Source of the DNA: Burkholderia pseudomultivorans
GTDB lineage: Bacteria > Pseudomonadota > Gammaproteobacteria > Burkholderiales > Burkholderiaceae
NCBI RefSeq assembly: GCF_001718415.1
Contig: NZ_CP013377.1
Location: 2,046,001 to 2,110,000 of the forward strand
Direction: 5' to 3'
DNA: 64,000 nt
Shown here: in pieces, positions 19,457 through 32,178 of the stretch
Position numbering within the stretch: the first letter of the stretch is position 1
Layout of the letters: each line of letters starts with the position of its first letter
Translations under genes and position numbers: made by a program
The notes under the pieces: model-generated
Database searches by the model: none
What the model was told of the DNA's origin: nothing
What the model saw: the letters and a program-made list of their open reading frames with translations, nothing else

Positions 19457-20344
19457 TTATGCGACAGCAGCCAGCGCGGGCAGACAGGTACGCAGGTACG
19501 CCTCGAATTCGCGGCTGACCTCCGGATGCTGGAGCGCCAGCTCGACGGTCGCCTTCAGATAGCCGAGCTTGCTGCCGCAGTCGAAGCGCGTGCCGTAGTA
19601 GCGATACGCGAGCACCTGCTCGTTCGCGAGCAGCGACTGGACCGCGTCGGTCAGCTGCAGTTCGCCGCCCGCGCCCGGCTTGAGCTTGCGCAGATGATCG
19701 AAGATCGTCGGCATGAACACGTAGCGGCCGACCACGCCGAGGTTCGACGGCGCATCTTCCGGCGCCGGCTTCTCGATGATGCCCGACAGCTTGATCACGT
19801 CCTCTTCCCATTCGCGGCCTTCGACGACGCCGTACGAGCGGCTGTCCTCGCGCGCGATCGTCTCGACGCCGATCACCGAGCTGTGATAGTGGTCGAACAC
19901 GTCGACGAGCTGCTTGAGCACCGGCTGCTCGCCGTGCAGCAGGTCGTCGGCGAGAATCACCGCGAACGGCTCGCCGTGCACGAGCTTTTCGGCGCACAGC
20001 ACCGCGTGGCCGAGGCCGAGCGCTTCAGGCTGGCGCACATAGAAGCAGTTCACGTGGCTCGGCTTGATGCCGCGCACGAGTTCGAGCAGCTTTTCCTTGC
20101 CGCGCGCCTCGAGCTCGGCTTCGATCTCGTAGGACTTGTCGAAGTGATCCTCGATCGCGCGCTTGCTGCGCCCGGTCACGAAGATCATCTCGGTGATACC
20201 GGCGTTGATCGCTTCCTCGACCGCGTACTGGATCAGCGGCTTGTCGACGACGGGCAGCATTTCCTTCGGGCTCGCCTTCGTTGCCGGGAGGAACCGCGTG
20301 CCGAGACCGGCAACGGGGAACACGGCCTTGGTGACTTTCAACAT
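19457..20344 (-). CDS. galU: UTP-glucose-1-phosphate uridylyltransferase (BceT-like)
   Basis: The enzyme makes UDP-glucose from UTP and glucose-1-phosphate for exopolysaccharide and other glycans. The 295-residue protein has the nucleotidyl-transfer loop [21 protein letters not shown] at 8-28, with the lysine of FLPATK, and the sugar-site stretch around [15 protein letters not shown] 20344 follows an AGGATG ribosome site. By position it corresponds to bceT of the cepacian bce-II set; B. cepacia complex genomes usually also carry a housekeeping galU elsewhere. Its terminator hosts the group II intron. Confidence 0.93.
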   Translation of the reverse strand: MLKVTKAVFPVAGLGTRFLPATKASPKEMLPVVDKPLIQYAVEEAINAGITEMIFVTGRSKRAIEDHFDKSYEIEAELEARGKEKLLELVRGIKPSHVNCFYVRQPEALGLGHAVLCAEKLVHGEPFAVILADDLLHGEQPVLKQLVDVFDHYHSSVIGVETIAREDSRSYGVVEGREWEEDVIKLSGIIEKPAPEDAPSNLGVVGRYVFMPTIFDHLRKLKPGAGGELQLTDAVQSLLANEQVLAYRYYGTRFDCGSKLGYLKATVELALQHPEVSREFEAYLRTCLPALAAVA

Positions 20345-20573
20345 GATTGCATCCTGATTGCGTTGATTGCGCCGCGTCGACCGGCGACCCGGCGCGATTT
20401 GTTTTCCGAACGGTCTATCGGGTGCCGGCGCCACAACCCGCTCCACGCCGCTTGCTTTCGATATGGACCGATTGCCCTTAAATCCGGAAAGTCGATAATC
20501 CCGTCATGCGGTCGATATTGCCGAACCGATTGCCGAAGCAGAAACAAATTACCGATTTTCCGGATACAAATAC

Positions 20574-20717
20574 TTACGATTCGAATTCCTCGATATAGGG
20601 CACGCCGCCCCGTTCGAGGCCCGGGCGAATCGGCTCGTTCTTCAGCGCCTCGCGGTACGCCGACAGCACGGCCATGACCAGCAGTACTGCCGCGCTCGCG
20701 ATCCAATGCATGTCCAT
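20574..20717 (-). CDS. Small membrane protein, 47 residues
   Basis: ATG 20717 follows an AAGGAG site at good spacing. The product starts MDMHWIASAAVLLVMAVLSA, a single membrane helix at about residues 4-21. A charged cytoplasmic or periplasmic tail follows, ending PYIEEFES. No known family is recognised. It reads in the galU direction, 229 bases upstream of it, and may share its transcript. The start codon, ribosome site and composition argue that it is real. Confidence 0.55.
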   Translation of the reverse strand: MDMHWIASAAVLLVMAVLSAYREALKNEPIRPGLERGGVPYIEEFES

Positions 20718-20929
20718 CTTGCCGCTCCTTGCATCAATCAACTGGAGCTTCAAACTATCAGAAAAAAATCGGCAAATAATTTGCGCACCCTGCGAAACCG
20801 CTTTCACAACCGGATAAAACCACCATCTGAAATACGCCTATTTTCAGGCGTTATTTTTTTATTCATTGATCGAATTCTTGCGCATTACGATCGAAGCATC
20901 CCTTCATCCGTCGCAAGGAACCGAATCGC

Positions 20930-22105
20930 ATGCAAGCTTTCAGCGGATCGCCTTTGACCGCGCCGCCCGTCGCCGACCACAAGGAACACGTGATCGACGC
21001 GATGCGCGGCTTCGCGGCGCTGCTCGTCGCCTATTTCCACTGCCGCCAGGTCGTCTGGGTCGGCATGCAGAGCTTCCATCGCGCTTACGGTCACGCGCTC
21101 GATCCGAGCGTGCTGGTCGGCTACCTGACCTTCCCGTTCGGATGGGGCTCGGCCGGCGTGCCGATCTTCTTCGTGATCAGCGGCTACTGCATCCACCGCA
21201 ACGCGGCGCTCAAGCTCGCGGCCGATCCCGCGTACCGGCTCGATGCGCCGAACTTCTGGGCGCGCCGCTTCGCGCGGATCTACCCGGTGCTGCTCGCCGC
21301 GCTGCTGCTCACGCTCGCGCTCGACACGATCAGCCTGCAGATCCAGCCGGTCAGCCACAAGATCCGCGACATCGGCGTCGCCGCCTTCCTCGTGAACCTG
21401 TTCTCGCTGCAGGGCGTCGCCGGCTATACGTACGGATCGAACGGCGCGCTCTGGACGCTGTCGCTCGAAGTGCAGTTCTACGTCGTCTACCCGCTGCTGT
21501 TCGCGGTACGCCGCCGCATCGGGATGCCGGCGGTCGTGGCCGCGGTCGCGCTCGTCAACGTCGCGTCGGCCTGGCTGCTCGAGCGGCACGACCTGCAGTT
21601 CTTCACGTCGTACTGGCTGTCGTGGACGATCGGCGCGTGGATCGCCGACGTGCGCGCGCAACCGTCGCGCGCCGCGGCCGCGGTGCCGTCGCGCGCATGG
21701 TACGTCGCGGCCGCCGTGCTGCTCGCGGCCGGCTGCGGCGCGTTCCACTTCGGCCAGTACGGCGCGTTCCAGCTGTGGGCGGCCGGCTTTGCGTGCTTCC
21801 TGTACCGCGCGCTCGCCCGTCCGCCGCGGCCGACGCCGCCGCTGCGCGTGCTGGGCTGGTTCGGCGACTTCAGCTACTCGCTGTACCTGATCCACCTGCC
21901 GCTGTTCGTCTGCCTCGGCTCGGTGCTGTTCCATTCCGAGCTGCAGCTGTCGATCTGGCCGTCGCTCGGGTTCATGGTCGTCGCGATCCCGGTCGCGTAC
22001 CTGTTCTACCGGCTGTTCGAGCGGCCGGCGATGAAGTGGTCGGCCAGCCTGAAGCCGTCGCGTACCGCCCGCGTGGTCGCGCCGGCGCCCGAACGGGCGG
22101 TCTGA
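20930..22105 (+). CDS. bceS: Membrane acyltransferase 3 family (BceS-like)
   Basis: This 391-residue inner-membrane acyltransferase probably adds acetyl groups to the exopolysaccharide. HVIDAMRGFAALLVAYFHCR near 19-38 contains the conserved arginine and catalytic histidine. VPIFFVISGYCIHR near 77-90 and WTLSLEVQFYVVYPLLF near 173-190 are further family blocks, and about ten helices are predicted by eye. It is divergent from the galU side and convergent with the glycosyltransferase gene, and each has its own hairpin downstream. The bceS symbol follows gene order in bce-II. Confidence 0.85.
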   Translation: MQAFSGSPLTAPPVADHKEHVIDAMRGFAALLVAYFHCRQVVWVGMQSFHRAYGHALDPSVLVGYLTFPFGWGSAGVPIFFVISGYCIHRNAALKLAADPAYRLDAPNFWARRFARIYPVLLAALLLTLALDTISLQIQPVSHKIRDIGVAAFLVNLFSLQGVAGYTYGSNGALWTLSLEVQFYVVYPLLFAVRRRIGMPAVVAAVALVNVASAWLLERHDLQFFTSYWLSWTIGAWIADVRAQPSRAAAAVPSRAWYVAAAVLLAAGCGAFHFGQYGAFQLWAAGFACFLYRALARPPRPTPPLRVLGWFGDFSYSLYLIHLPLFVCLGSVLFHSELQLSIWPSLGFMVVAIPVAYLFYRLFERPAMKWSASLKPSRTARVVAPAPERAV

Positions 22106-22124
22106 GCGTTTCGATCGGGACCGG

Positions 22125-22162
22125 AAGCCCTCGCACGGCAGCGCCCGTGCGGGGGCTTTTTT
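22125..22162 (+). terminator. Terminator after the BceS-like gene
   Basis: AAGCCC-TCGCACGG pairs with CCGTGCG-GGGGCTT and is followed by six T residues, 20 bases after the acyltransferase stop. Confidence 0.85.
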
Positions 22163-22247
22163 GCGGGGTGGATACGCGGCGGCCAATGCCGCGAGGAACG
22201 GGATACCGGCGGCGGTCGAGCGGCATTACGCTCCGCGCGCCATGCGC

Positions 22248-22284
22248 AAAGCCCCCGCCCGGCATCACGCCGTGCAGGGGCCGC
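22248..22284 (-). terminator. Probable terminator after the bceR-like gene
   Basis: On the minus strand, a GC-rich stem GCCCCTGC...GCGGGGGC with an inner CGGC/GCCG hairpin is followed by TTTGC. It lies about 55 bases past the glycosyltransferase stop. The T run is short, so termination may be partial. Confidence 0.5.
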
Positions 22285-22339
22285 TCGGTTCCAGCCCGCC
22301 GCCGCCCCACGCCATCGGCGCGGCGGCGGCAACGACCGC

Positions 22340-24802
22340 TCAAGCCTGCTTCGCCTTGGCCGCGGGCGCGGTATCTGCGAGGATCTTTTCGACGCGCTCG
22401 ACGTAGGTCTCGGTGCCGAACCGGCGCACCGCGGTCGCGCGCCCGCTCGCGACCAGCCGCTCGCGCAGCCGCGCATCGGACCGCAGCGCGACCAGTGCAT
22501 CGGCGAGCGCGCGCGCGTCGCCCGGTTCGCACAGCAGCCCGTTGTCGCCGTGCTCGACGATCTCGATCACGCCGCCCGCGCGCGCCGCGACGACCGGCCG
22601 GCGCGCCAGCATGCCTTCGACGATCACACGGCCGAACGGCTCCGGCGTGATCGACGTGTGCGCGACGACGTCGACGGCCTTCATGCAGGCGGCGATGTCG
22701 CGCTGGAAGCCGACGAAATGCACGCGTTCGTCCATCCCGTGCCGCGCGACGTATTCGTGCAGCTGCGCCGCGTATTCGTCCTCGCCGAACAGCGGCGCGC
22801 CGACCAGCACGACGTGCATGTCCGGCTGCCGCGCGGCGGCCTCCAGCAGCACGTGCTGCCCCTTCCAGTGCGCGAGGCGGCTGAACGAGCCGACCAGCCA
22901 CGCGTGCTCGGGCAGCCCGAAGCGCGCGCGCAGCGCGGCCTGGCCGACGCCGTCCAGCGCGTCGAACGGCTCGGCCGAAATGCCGTTGAACACGACGTCG
23001 ACGTGCTGCGGCGTAAAGCCGGTCAGCGCGCGGAACGCCTGCGCGGACGCATCCGAGTTCGCGATCACGCGCGTCACGCCGAGCCGCGCGCAGTACTTGA
23101 TCGCCAGCAGCTGCTTGCTGCCGAAATGGTCGTCGCTGACGATGTCGCGCAGATGCCAGACCACCGGCTTGCGCGCGAGCCGCCCGGCGAGCGCGGCGAC
23201 CACCATCGCGCGCTGCGTGTTCGCATAGATCACCTCGGCGCGGCGTGCGCGGCGCGCAACGTCGCGCACCAGGCGCGTCAGCTGCCTGAGCGCGCCGAGC
23301 GACACGCCGCCCTGCTTGCGCACGCCGGCGAGCGCGCCCTGCTCGACCACGTCGACGCGCGCGCCGATCTCGTCGAGCGCCGCGCGGAACGGGCCGTCGT
23401 CGAACAGCAGCACGTCGGCGTTCGCGCGCATGTGCTTCATGATCTCGAGCAGCGACAGCTCCGCGCCGCCGAGCACGCCGCTCTGGTCGAGCACGAGCGT
23501 CGCCGGGCCGCGCGCGGCCGGCATCGGCGCGGCCACGCCGCGCTGGGCGGTCGCGCCCGGCAGCGCCGCCTCGACGTAATCGAGAAAGCGCTGGCGGAAA
23601 GTGTCGGCGGAAAAGCGCTCCGCATTCGCGCGGCACGCGTGCGGCGAGAAGCGCTGCGGCGCGCGCTCGAAATCGTCGACGGCCGCGACGATCGCCTGCG
23701 GCGTCTGCTCGTCGAAGAACAGCCCGGTCGGATGCGCGTCGGAGCGCGGATCGCGCACGGTCTCGAGCGCGCCGCCCTTGCCGTAGGCGATCACCGGCGT
23801 GCCGCAGGCCTGCGCCTCGACCACCGAGATGCCGAAATCCTCCTCCGCCGCGAACACGAACGCCTTCGCGCGCCGCATCCGGTCGTGCAGCACCGCGAAC
23901 GGCTGGTAGCCCATGATCTCGACGTTCGGGGCGGCCTTCGCGCGGATCTTGTCCATCTCGGGGCCGTCGCCGATCACGACGAGCCTGCGCTCCGGCGTCT
24001 GCGCAAACGCTTCGACGATCAGGTCGATCTTCTTGTACGGCACCATCCGCGACGCCGTCAGGTAGAAATCCTCCTTGACGGTGTTCAGCGAGAAGCCGTC
24101 GACGTCGACCGGCGGAAAGATCACCGCCGCGTCGCGGTGGTAGACCTTGCGGATGCGCCGCGCGATGAACGCGGAGTTCGCGATGAAGCCGTCGACCGCG
24201 TTCGCGGTGCGCGTATCCCAGTTGCGGATGTAGTGCAGGATCATCCGCGCGAGCAGCGATTTCGGCCCGTGCGTGAGGTTCGACTGTTCCAGATACTGGT
24301 GCTGCAGGTCCCACGCATAGCGGATCGGCGAGTGCACGTAGCTGATGTGCATCTGGTCCGGCCCGGTCAGCACGCCCTTCGCGACCGCGTGACTGCTCGA
24401 GATCACGAGGTCGTACCCGGACACGTCGAGCTGCTCGATCGCGAGCGGCATCAGCGGCAGGTAGCTGCGGTACTTGGTGCGCGCAAACGGCAGCTTCTGG
24501 ATGAACGACGTCGTCACGCGCTTGCCGCGCACGAACGTGCGGTCGTCGAGAAAATCGACGAGGCTGAACAGGTCGGCGTCGGGGAAGCACGCGACGATCT
24601 GTTCGAGCACGCGCTCGGCGCCCGCGTAGGTCACCAGCCAGTCGTGGACGATCGCCACGCGCAGCGGGCGGGATGCGTCGCGCGCGGGGGCGGCTTCGCG
24701 GCGCGCGGTGCGCAGCGCGACCGCTTCGCCGGCGCCGGCCGCAGCCGTCGCGTCGGCCGTGGCCGCATTGAGGATGGCGTGATCCGCCAGATCGCGATTC
24801 AT
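22340..24802 (-). CDS. bceR: Two-domain GT4 glycosyltransferase (BceR-like)
   Basis: This 820-residue protein contains two family-4, GT-B-type glycosyltransferases in one chain. The first covers about residues 45-420, with AEEDFGISVVEAQACGTPVIA as its nucleotide-sugar E(x7)E motif. The second covers about 440-805, with TPEPFGRVIVEGMLARRPVVA as the matching motif. An Ala-rich linker joins them. It probably adds two sugars to the lipid-linked cepacian repeat unit on the cytoplasmic side. ATG 24802 overlaps the flippase stop by four bases. The acceptor and sugars are not shown by sequence. Confidence 0.88.
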   Translation of the reverse strand: MNRDLADHAILNAATADATAAAGAGEAVALRTARREAAPARDASRPLRVAIVHDWLVTYAGAERVLEQIVACFPDADLFSLVDFLDDRTFVRGKRVTTSFIQKLPFARTKYRSYLPLMPLAIEQLDVSGYDLVISSSHAVAKGVLTGPDQMHISYVHSPIRYAWDLQHQYLEQSNLTHGPKSLLARMILHYIRNWDTRTANAVDGFIANSAFIARRIRKVYHRDAAVIFPPVDVDGFSLNTVKEDFYLTASRMVPYKKIDLIVEAFAQTPERRLVVIGDGPEMDKIRAKAAPNVEIMGYQPFAVLHDRMRRAKAFVFAAEEDFGISVVEAQACGTPVIAYGKGGALETVRDPRSDAHPTGLFFDEQTPQAIVAAVDDFERAPQRFSPHACRANAERFSADTFRQRFLDYVEAALPGATAQRGVAAPMPAARGPATLVLDQSGVLGGAELSLLEIMKHMRANADVLLFDDGPFRAALDEIGARVDVVEQGALAGVRKQGGVSLGALRQLTRLVRDVARRARRAEVIYANTQRAMVVAALAGRLARKPVVWHLRDIVSDDHFGSKQLLAIKYCARLGVTRVIANSDASAQAFRALTGFTPQHVDVVFNGISAEPFDALDGVGQAALRARFGLPEHAWLVGSFSRLAHWKGQHVLLEAAARQPDMHVVLVGAPLFGEDEYAAQLHEYVARHGMDERVHFVGFQRDIAACMKAVDVVAHTSITPEPFGRVIVEGMLARRPVVAARAGGVIEIVEHGDNGLLCEPGDARALADALVALRSDARLRERLVASGRATAVRRFGTETYVERVEKILADTAPAAKAKQA

Positions 24803-26265
24803 GTGGTTTTCCTCGCATTGAGACGGAGAATCAGGCCGAGGGCCAGCGCGCGCAGCCCCGGCGTCATCGTGAGCGACCACGCGACGTTCAGCGCCAGCAC
24901 GACCGCGCACATGCCGATCGACTCCACGAGCGCCGGCCACGCCTGCGCCAGCACCAGGCTCGCGAGCAGGAACGCGAGGTGCGCGAGCATGTCGAGCACG
25001 ATCGCGCGCATCCGGATCGCCGACAGGTACAGCAGCACGCCGTAGTCGACGAGCGCGCGCGTCGCGACGACCACCGCCGCGCCGATCAGCCCGAAGTGAT
25101 GAATGCCCAGCCACAGGCCGCCGACGAAGAACGGCATCTCGACGAGCCCGGCGATCGCCGCGCGCGCCGGATTGACCTGCGACTGGATCAGGATCCGCGT
25201 GACGCTCGCCTGCCCGACGAGCCATACGCTGATCACCAGCACGCGGCCGACCGGCGCCGAATGCGCGGCGAGGTCGGGGCCGACCCACAGCGTGAGGAAC
25301 GGCGCCAGCGCGAAGATCGCGACGATGCCGACCGGCGTGAACACGCCGTTCAGGAATTCGAGCGACTGGCGCGCGAGCGTGTCCGCGTGCTCGCGGCCGA
25401 GCGCCGACAGGCGCGGGAACAGCGTGCGCACCAGCGCGTTCGGCAGCATGTTCAGCCGCGTGACGAGGTTCTGCGGCACCGTGTAGTAGGTGACGAACTT
25501 TGCGCCCATGCCGGCGCCGAGCATCACGCGGTCGAGCGTGTCGGCGACCATGCTCGCGGTGCTCGCGATCAGCATCCAGCCGCCGAAGTTGAACAGCCCT
25601 TTCGCGGTGCCCCACTTCGGCGGATCGATGCGCCTGATGCCGAGCACCTTGATGCTCGCGTGACCGAGCATCACCGCCGCGACCAGCCGCGCGACGACCG
25701 CCGCGGCCAGCACCGTCTGCAGGTTCGGCGCGATCCACCACGCGGCGCCGAGCGGCAGCAGTTGGAACAGGAAGGTGCCGATCGTCTGGTTCGTGTTGAA
25801 CACGCCGAAGCGCTCGGCGCCGTTGATCGCGCCGGCGAACACCCACGACACGTTCGCGAGCGGAATCGCGAGCGCGAGCCACGGCAGCGCGAGATACACC
25901 TCGTGCTGCATCGCCGCCGACACCTTCGTGAAATACGCGGTGTAGACGAACGCGCCGAAATAGATCAGCAGGCCGCCGGCGATGCCGGTGCCGAGGTTGA
26001 GCCAGAACGCGCTCCAGAACACGCGCGCGCTTTCAGCGGCGTCGCCGCTCGCGAGCGCCTTCGAGATGTGGTTCTGCGCGGCCATGCTCATCCCGAGATC
26101 GAGGATCCCGAAATAGCCGATCAGCGTCCACACGAGACTGACGACGCCGTAGCGTTCGACGCCGAGCGCGTGAATGTAGGCGGGCACCGTCACCAGCGAC
26201 ACGAAGGTCGGCAGGATCAGCCCGATGAAGTTGATCGAAACGTTCTTGAGTATGCCTTTGTCCAT
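24799..26265 (-). CDS. bceQ: Polysaccharide repeat-unit flippase, Wzx type (BceQ-like)
   Basis: This 488-residue inner-membrane protein of the polysaccharide-synthesis/MOP superfamily has about 12-14 helices. It probably moves the undecaprenyl-linked repeat unit to the periplasm. Family features are the N-terminal GILKNVSINFIGLILPTFVS and the following VPAYIHALGVERYGVVSLVW, a layout common to RfbX/Wzx proteins. ATG 26265 lies 26 bases after the upstream gene, and its stop overlaps the glycosyltransferase start, so the three genes form an operon. Confidence 0.85.
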   Translation of the reverse strand: MDKGILKNVSINFIGLILPTFVSLVTVPAYIHALGVERYGVVSLVWTLIGYFGILDLGMSMAAQNHISKALASGDAAESARVFWSAFWLNLGTGIAGGLLIYFGAFVYTAYFTKVSAAMQHEVYLALPWLALAIPLANVSWVFAGAINGAERFGVFNTNQTIGTFLFQLLPLGAAWWIAPNLQTVLAAAVVARLVAAVMLGHASIKVLGIRRIDPPKWGTAKGLFNFGGWMLIASTASMVADTLDRVMLGAGMGAKFVTYYTVPQNLVTRLNMLPNALVRTLFPRLSALGREHADTLARQSLEFLNGVFTPVGIVAIFALAPFLTLWVGPDLAAHSAPVGRVLVISVWLVGQASVTRILIQSQVNPARAAIAGLVEMPFFVGGLWLGIHHFGLIGAAVVVATRALVDYGVLLYLSAIRMRAIVLDMLAHLAFLLASLVLAQAWPALVESIGMCAVVLALNVAWSLTMTPGLRALALGLILRLNARKTT

Positions 26266-26291
26266 GCCTGTGCCTTGTCGACGATCGCGCG

Positions 26292-28508
26292 TCACGGTTT
26301 CCAGCGATACATCAGCACCTTGCCGCGCGCGTCTTCCTCGACGAACACCAGGTACTCGCCGTTCTCGCGCCGGAATGCGCTGATGCCGAACGGCACGTCG
26401 ACCCAGCCCGACGCCTTGCCGACTTCCGCGCCCGGGTTCATCACGCCGACCTCCTTGCCGGTTTCCTTGTCGTACACGTGGATCTTGCCGACCGGCTCCA
26501 CCGTGAAGATGTAGCGGCCCTCGACCGTGATCCCGATCAGGTCGAGGATCGGCTTCGCGTCGAGCTGCCACGGCAGCGCGACCGTGTAGCGCGCCACCGG
26601 CGAGCCCGTCGACCACTTGTCGAAGCGCACCAGCACGCGGCCGACTTCCTTGTTGATGCCCGGCTGCGGCGGCGCGTCGGCCGTGTAGCCCGTCACGTAC
26701 AGCGTGTCGGTCTGCGGCTCGTAGATCGCGCGGCGCAGCTGCGTGAACGGCTGCGGCATCGGATAGGTGGTGACCTTGTCGTACGCGTAGATCGGGTTGC
26801 CGGCCTTGTCGACGCCGCCGTAGCGGAACCGGTGGATGCCGCGCACGTCGCTGGTGCGCCAGATGTCGCCCTTCGTGTCGATCCACCAGCCCCAGCCGCC
26901 CGCCTTCGCCTTGCCGGTCGTGTTGATCTCGAACTCGTCGGCGTCGAGGCGGCCGTTGCCGTTCGCGTCTCGCCACATCCAGTCGCCGCCGGGCGGCTTG
27001 TTCGGCACCTTGTCGACCGGCCGCGCGCGGCCCGCGATCAGCCCGGACGGAATCGCGACCTCGCCGTCGCGCTTCGCGTCGAAGCGGTAGATCTTCAGGT
27101 GATCGGCATACATGTCGGTCAGGTACAGGAACGTGCGGCCGTCCAGCCGGCGAGCGGTCGGCATGCCGGGCCACTGGTCGGTGTGGAATACCGGATCGTC
27201 CGGATACTTGAAGCGGTTCGACAGGAAGCCGACGTATTTCCAGTCCTGCCCCGGCGGCTTCGACAGGTCGAGCTCGAAGCGCTTGTTGCCCGTGTACACG
27301 CTGTTCGGCCGCGCGGGATCGAGCCACGCGCCGTCGACGAACAGCAGCCCCTGCACCTGCCAGCGCAGCGCGCCGTCCGGCGTGTAGCTTTCGAGCACCG
27401 CGCCGAGCCCCGCGCCGATCGTGTCGTGGCGCGGCCCGATGCCGTTCATCGCGACATAGATGTTCCCGGCGCGATCGACGCCGACGCCCGTCAGCCCGTT
27501 GAAACGCTGCGGCCCCGGCCGGCCCGGCACCGGGCCCGCGAAGATGCCGCCGCGCGTGCCGAGCGTGCCCGACGGCGCGTAGCCCTTGCCGCCCTTCGAG
27601 AAAATCAGGATCTGCTGGCGCGGCCCGTTGTCGGCGATCAGCACGCGGCCCTTCGCGTCGACCGCGACGTCCACCGCGTCGGTGCCCTCCGGCAGCGCGG
27701 GCGCGTCGTCGAGCTTGCGGCCGTCCACCCGCACGTGCACCAGATGCGCGGGACCGTTCAGCGTATCGGTCAGCAGCCACAGCGTGCCGTCGCCGGCGAG
27801 CGCGATGCGCCCCGGCTCGTGCGCGCTCCACGTGCCCTTCTTCTGCATCGTCTCGGCGTCGTAGACGTCGACCTCGTCGTGCGACGGGTTGGTCGCGAAC
27901 AGCGTCTTGTCGTCGGCCGCGAGGCCGCCGACTTCCGCCTTCACGTCGCCCGCTTCCGAGCGCGCCGGCGCCGGCACCTCGTTGACCATCATGAAGCTCG
28001 CGGCCATCCGCGCGCGGCCGGCATCGGCGCGCCCGCCCGGCGCGACCTGCGGCGCCGCGCGGAACGGCGCCGGCTGCTTCATGTCGCCGAGCGTGCGCCG
28101 CGAGATGCCGAACCACTGCTTGCCCTTGTCCGGCCAGATGCCGGGCGACTGCAGGTGGCCGCGCTCGTTGCCGACGCCGATCGCGACATACGCGTACTTG
28201 CTGTTGACCGCGATCGCATTGCCGCCGAGATTGCCCCAGCCGTGCGTGCCGCCCGCGAAGCCGAGCATCTTGCCGTCCTGGTAGACGCTCGCCTCGGCGC
28301 CGCTCTCGTCCCACGGCGCATTCGTATACACCTTGCCTTCGGGCGTGACCGCGATCGCGCGGATGTCGATCTGCGTCCAGCTGCCGTCGCCATAGCCGAA
28401 CGTGTTGCCGATCCACGACGTCGTCGCGGGCAACACGGTTTCAGCTCGGGCGGCGCCGGCCAGCAGCGCCGTGCACACCGTCATGCCTACCAGAATCAGA
28501 CGTCGCAA
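26292..28508 (-). CDS. bceP: Secreted beta-propeller-like protein (BceP position)
   Basis: This is a 738-residue exported protein. The start is probably TTG 28508, with GGAG seven bases upstream and LRRLILVGMTVCTALLAGA as the signal peptide, cut near ARA-E. ATG 28484 would shorten that signal. The mature part has repeated blade-like units such as GVGVDRAGNIYVAMNGIG and VDVAVDAKGRVLIADNG, resembling NHL or SMP-30-type propellers, plus one EF-hand-like loop, DANGNGRLDADEF. A role in handling or binding the periplasmic polymer is inference from its operon with the flippase and glycosyltransferase. No catalytic motif is clear. Confidence 0.75.
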   Translation of the reverse strand: MRRLILVGMTVCTALLAGAARAETVLPATTSWIGNTFGYGDGSWTQIDIRAIAVTPEGKVYTNAPWDESGAEASVYQDGKMLGFAGGTHGWGNLGGNAIAVNSKYAYVAIGVGNERGHLQSPGIWPDKGKQWFGISRRTLGDMKQPAPFRAAPQVAPGGRADAGRARMAASFMMVNEVPAPARSEAGDVKAEVGGLAADDKTLFATNPSHDEVDVYDAETMQKKGTWSAHEPGRIALAGDGTLWLLTDTLNGPAHLVHVRVDGRKLDDAPALPEGTDAVDVAVDAKGRVLIADNGPRQQILIFSKGGKGYAPSGTLGTRGGIFAGPVPGRPGPQRFNGLTGVGVDRAGNIYVAMNGIGPRHDTIGAGLGAVLESYTPDGALRWQVQGLLFVDGAWLDPARPNSVYTGNKRFELDLSKPPGQDWKYVGFLSNRFKYPDDPVFHTDQWPGMPTARRLDGRTFLYLTDMYADHLKIYRFDAKRDGEVAIPSGLIAGRARPVDKVPNKPPGGDWMWRDANGNGRLDADEFEINTTGKAKAGGWGWWIDTKGDIWRTSDVRGIHRFRYGGVDKAGNPIYAYDKVTTYPMPQPFTQLRRAIYEPQTDTLYVTGYTADAPPQPGINKEVGRVLVRFDKWSTGSPVARYTVALPWQLDAKPILDLIGITVEGRYIFTVEPVGKIHVYDKETGKEVGVMNPGAEVGKASGWVDVPFGISAFRRENGEYLVFVEEDARGKVLMYRWKP

Positions 28509-28967
28509 TGCGCTTCTCCAGACTCGATACGGAAGCGGCCGGGCCGCGGCGAATGACCGCCGCACTCCCCTGTCGCTAAATGGGTTTCAAACGTCGCGAT
28601 GCAGGTTACAAGCAAAAATAATCACAAGAAATTTGGAAATATTTGGGGATGTTTCTGCGTGAAATATCGAACCGGAACAAATTCCCGCCGCCACCGAAAA
28701 CCGGCAATAACGACCGCATTTCTTATTTTTTATCTGTAGAAAATGCCGCTTCGGCATGCTGATGGCGGCCGGGCGGCCGTCAAGCTTTCATTTTCCGATT
28801 GGAATTTCTCGATTCGATTGTTTTCTTCCGGATAAATGACACGCGTTTTTTTGCCGATTTCTTTTCCCTAGAATCGATTTCGATTCGATATTTCAATTCA
28901 AAGGCATGCATTACGTTCACGCATCGGATGCACGACGTGCTGGCGCGCGTCGCGAAGGAGCGGCGCG
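28509..28967. other. Divergent promoter region between the bceP- and bceO-like genes
   Basis: This 459-base gap is strikingly AT-rich for this genome, above all at 28600-28745 and 28790-28910. It separates two divergent exopolysaccharide transcripts, so it must hold both promoters. T-rich runs near 28720-28735 may bend DNA or bind a silencer such as H-NS or the HU-like protein; this is inference. No gene or clear operator palindrome is seen. Confidence 0.55.
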
Positions 28968-32062
<3,095 letters not shown>

Positions 32063-32103
32063 CACGGTGCGTCAGCGCGCTGCGCAGACGATATAGACTC
32101 CCC

Positions 32104-32153
32104 AAAAACGAACGAGCCGTTCGCGCCGGCATCATCCGGCGCGAACGGCTCGT
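32104..32153. terminator. Terminator between bceM and metZ, mainly for metZ
   Basis: An 18-bp perfect stem, with arms at 32112-32129 and 32136-32153, has a six-base loop. On the minus strand it is followed by CGTTTTTGGG, a good T run for metZ, which ends 26 bases away. It also lies about 50 bases after bceM and could stop that transcript. Confidence 0.85.
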
Positions 32154-32178
32154 CGCATCGATGCGGCTCGCGCCGCGC

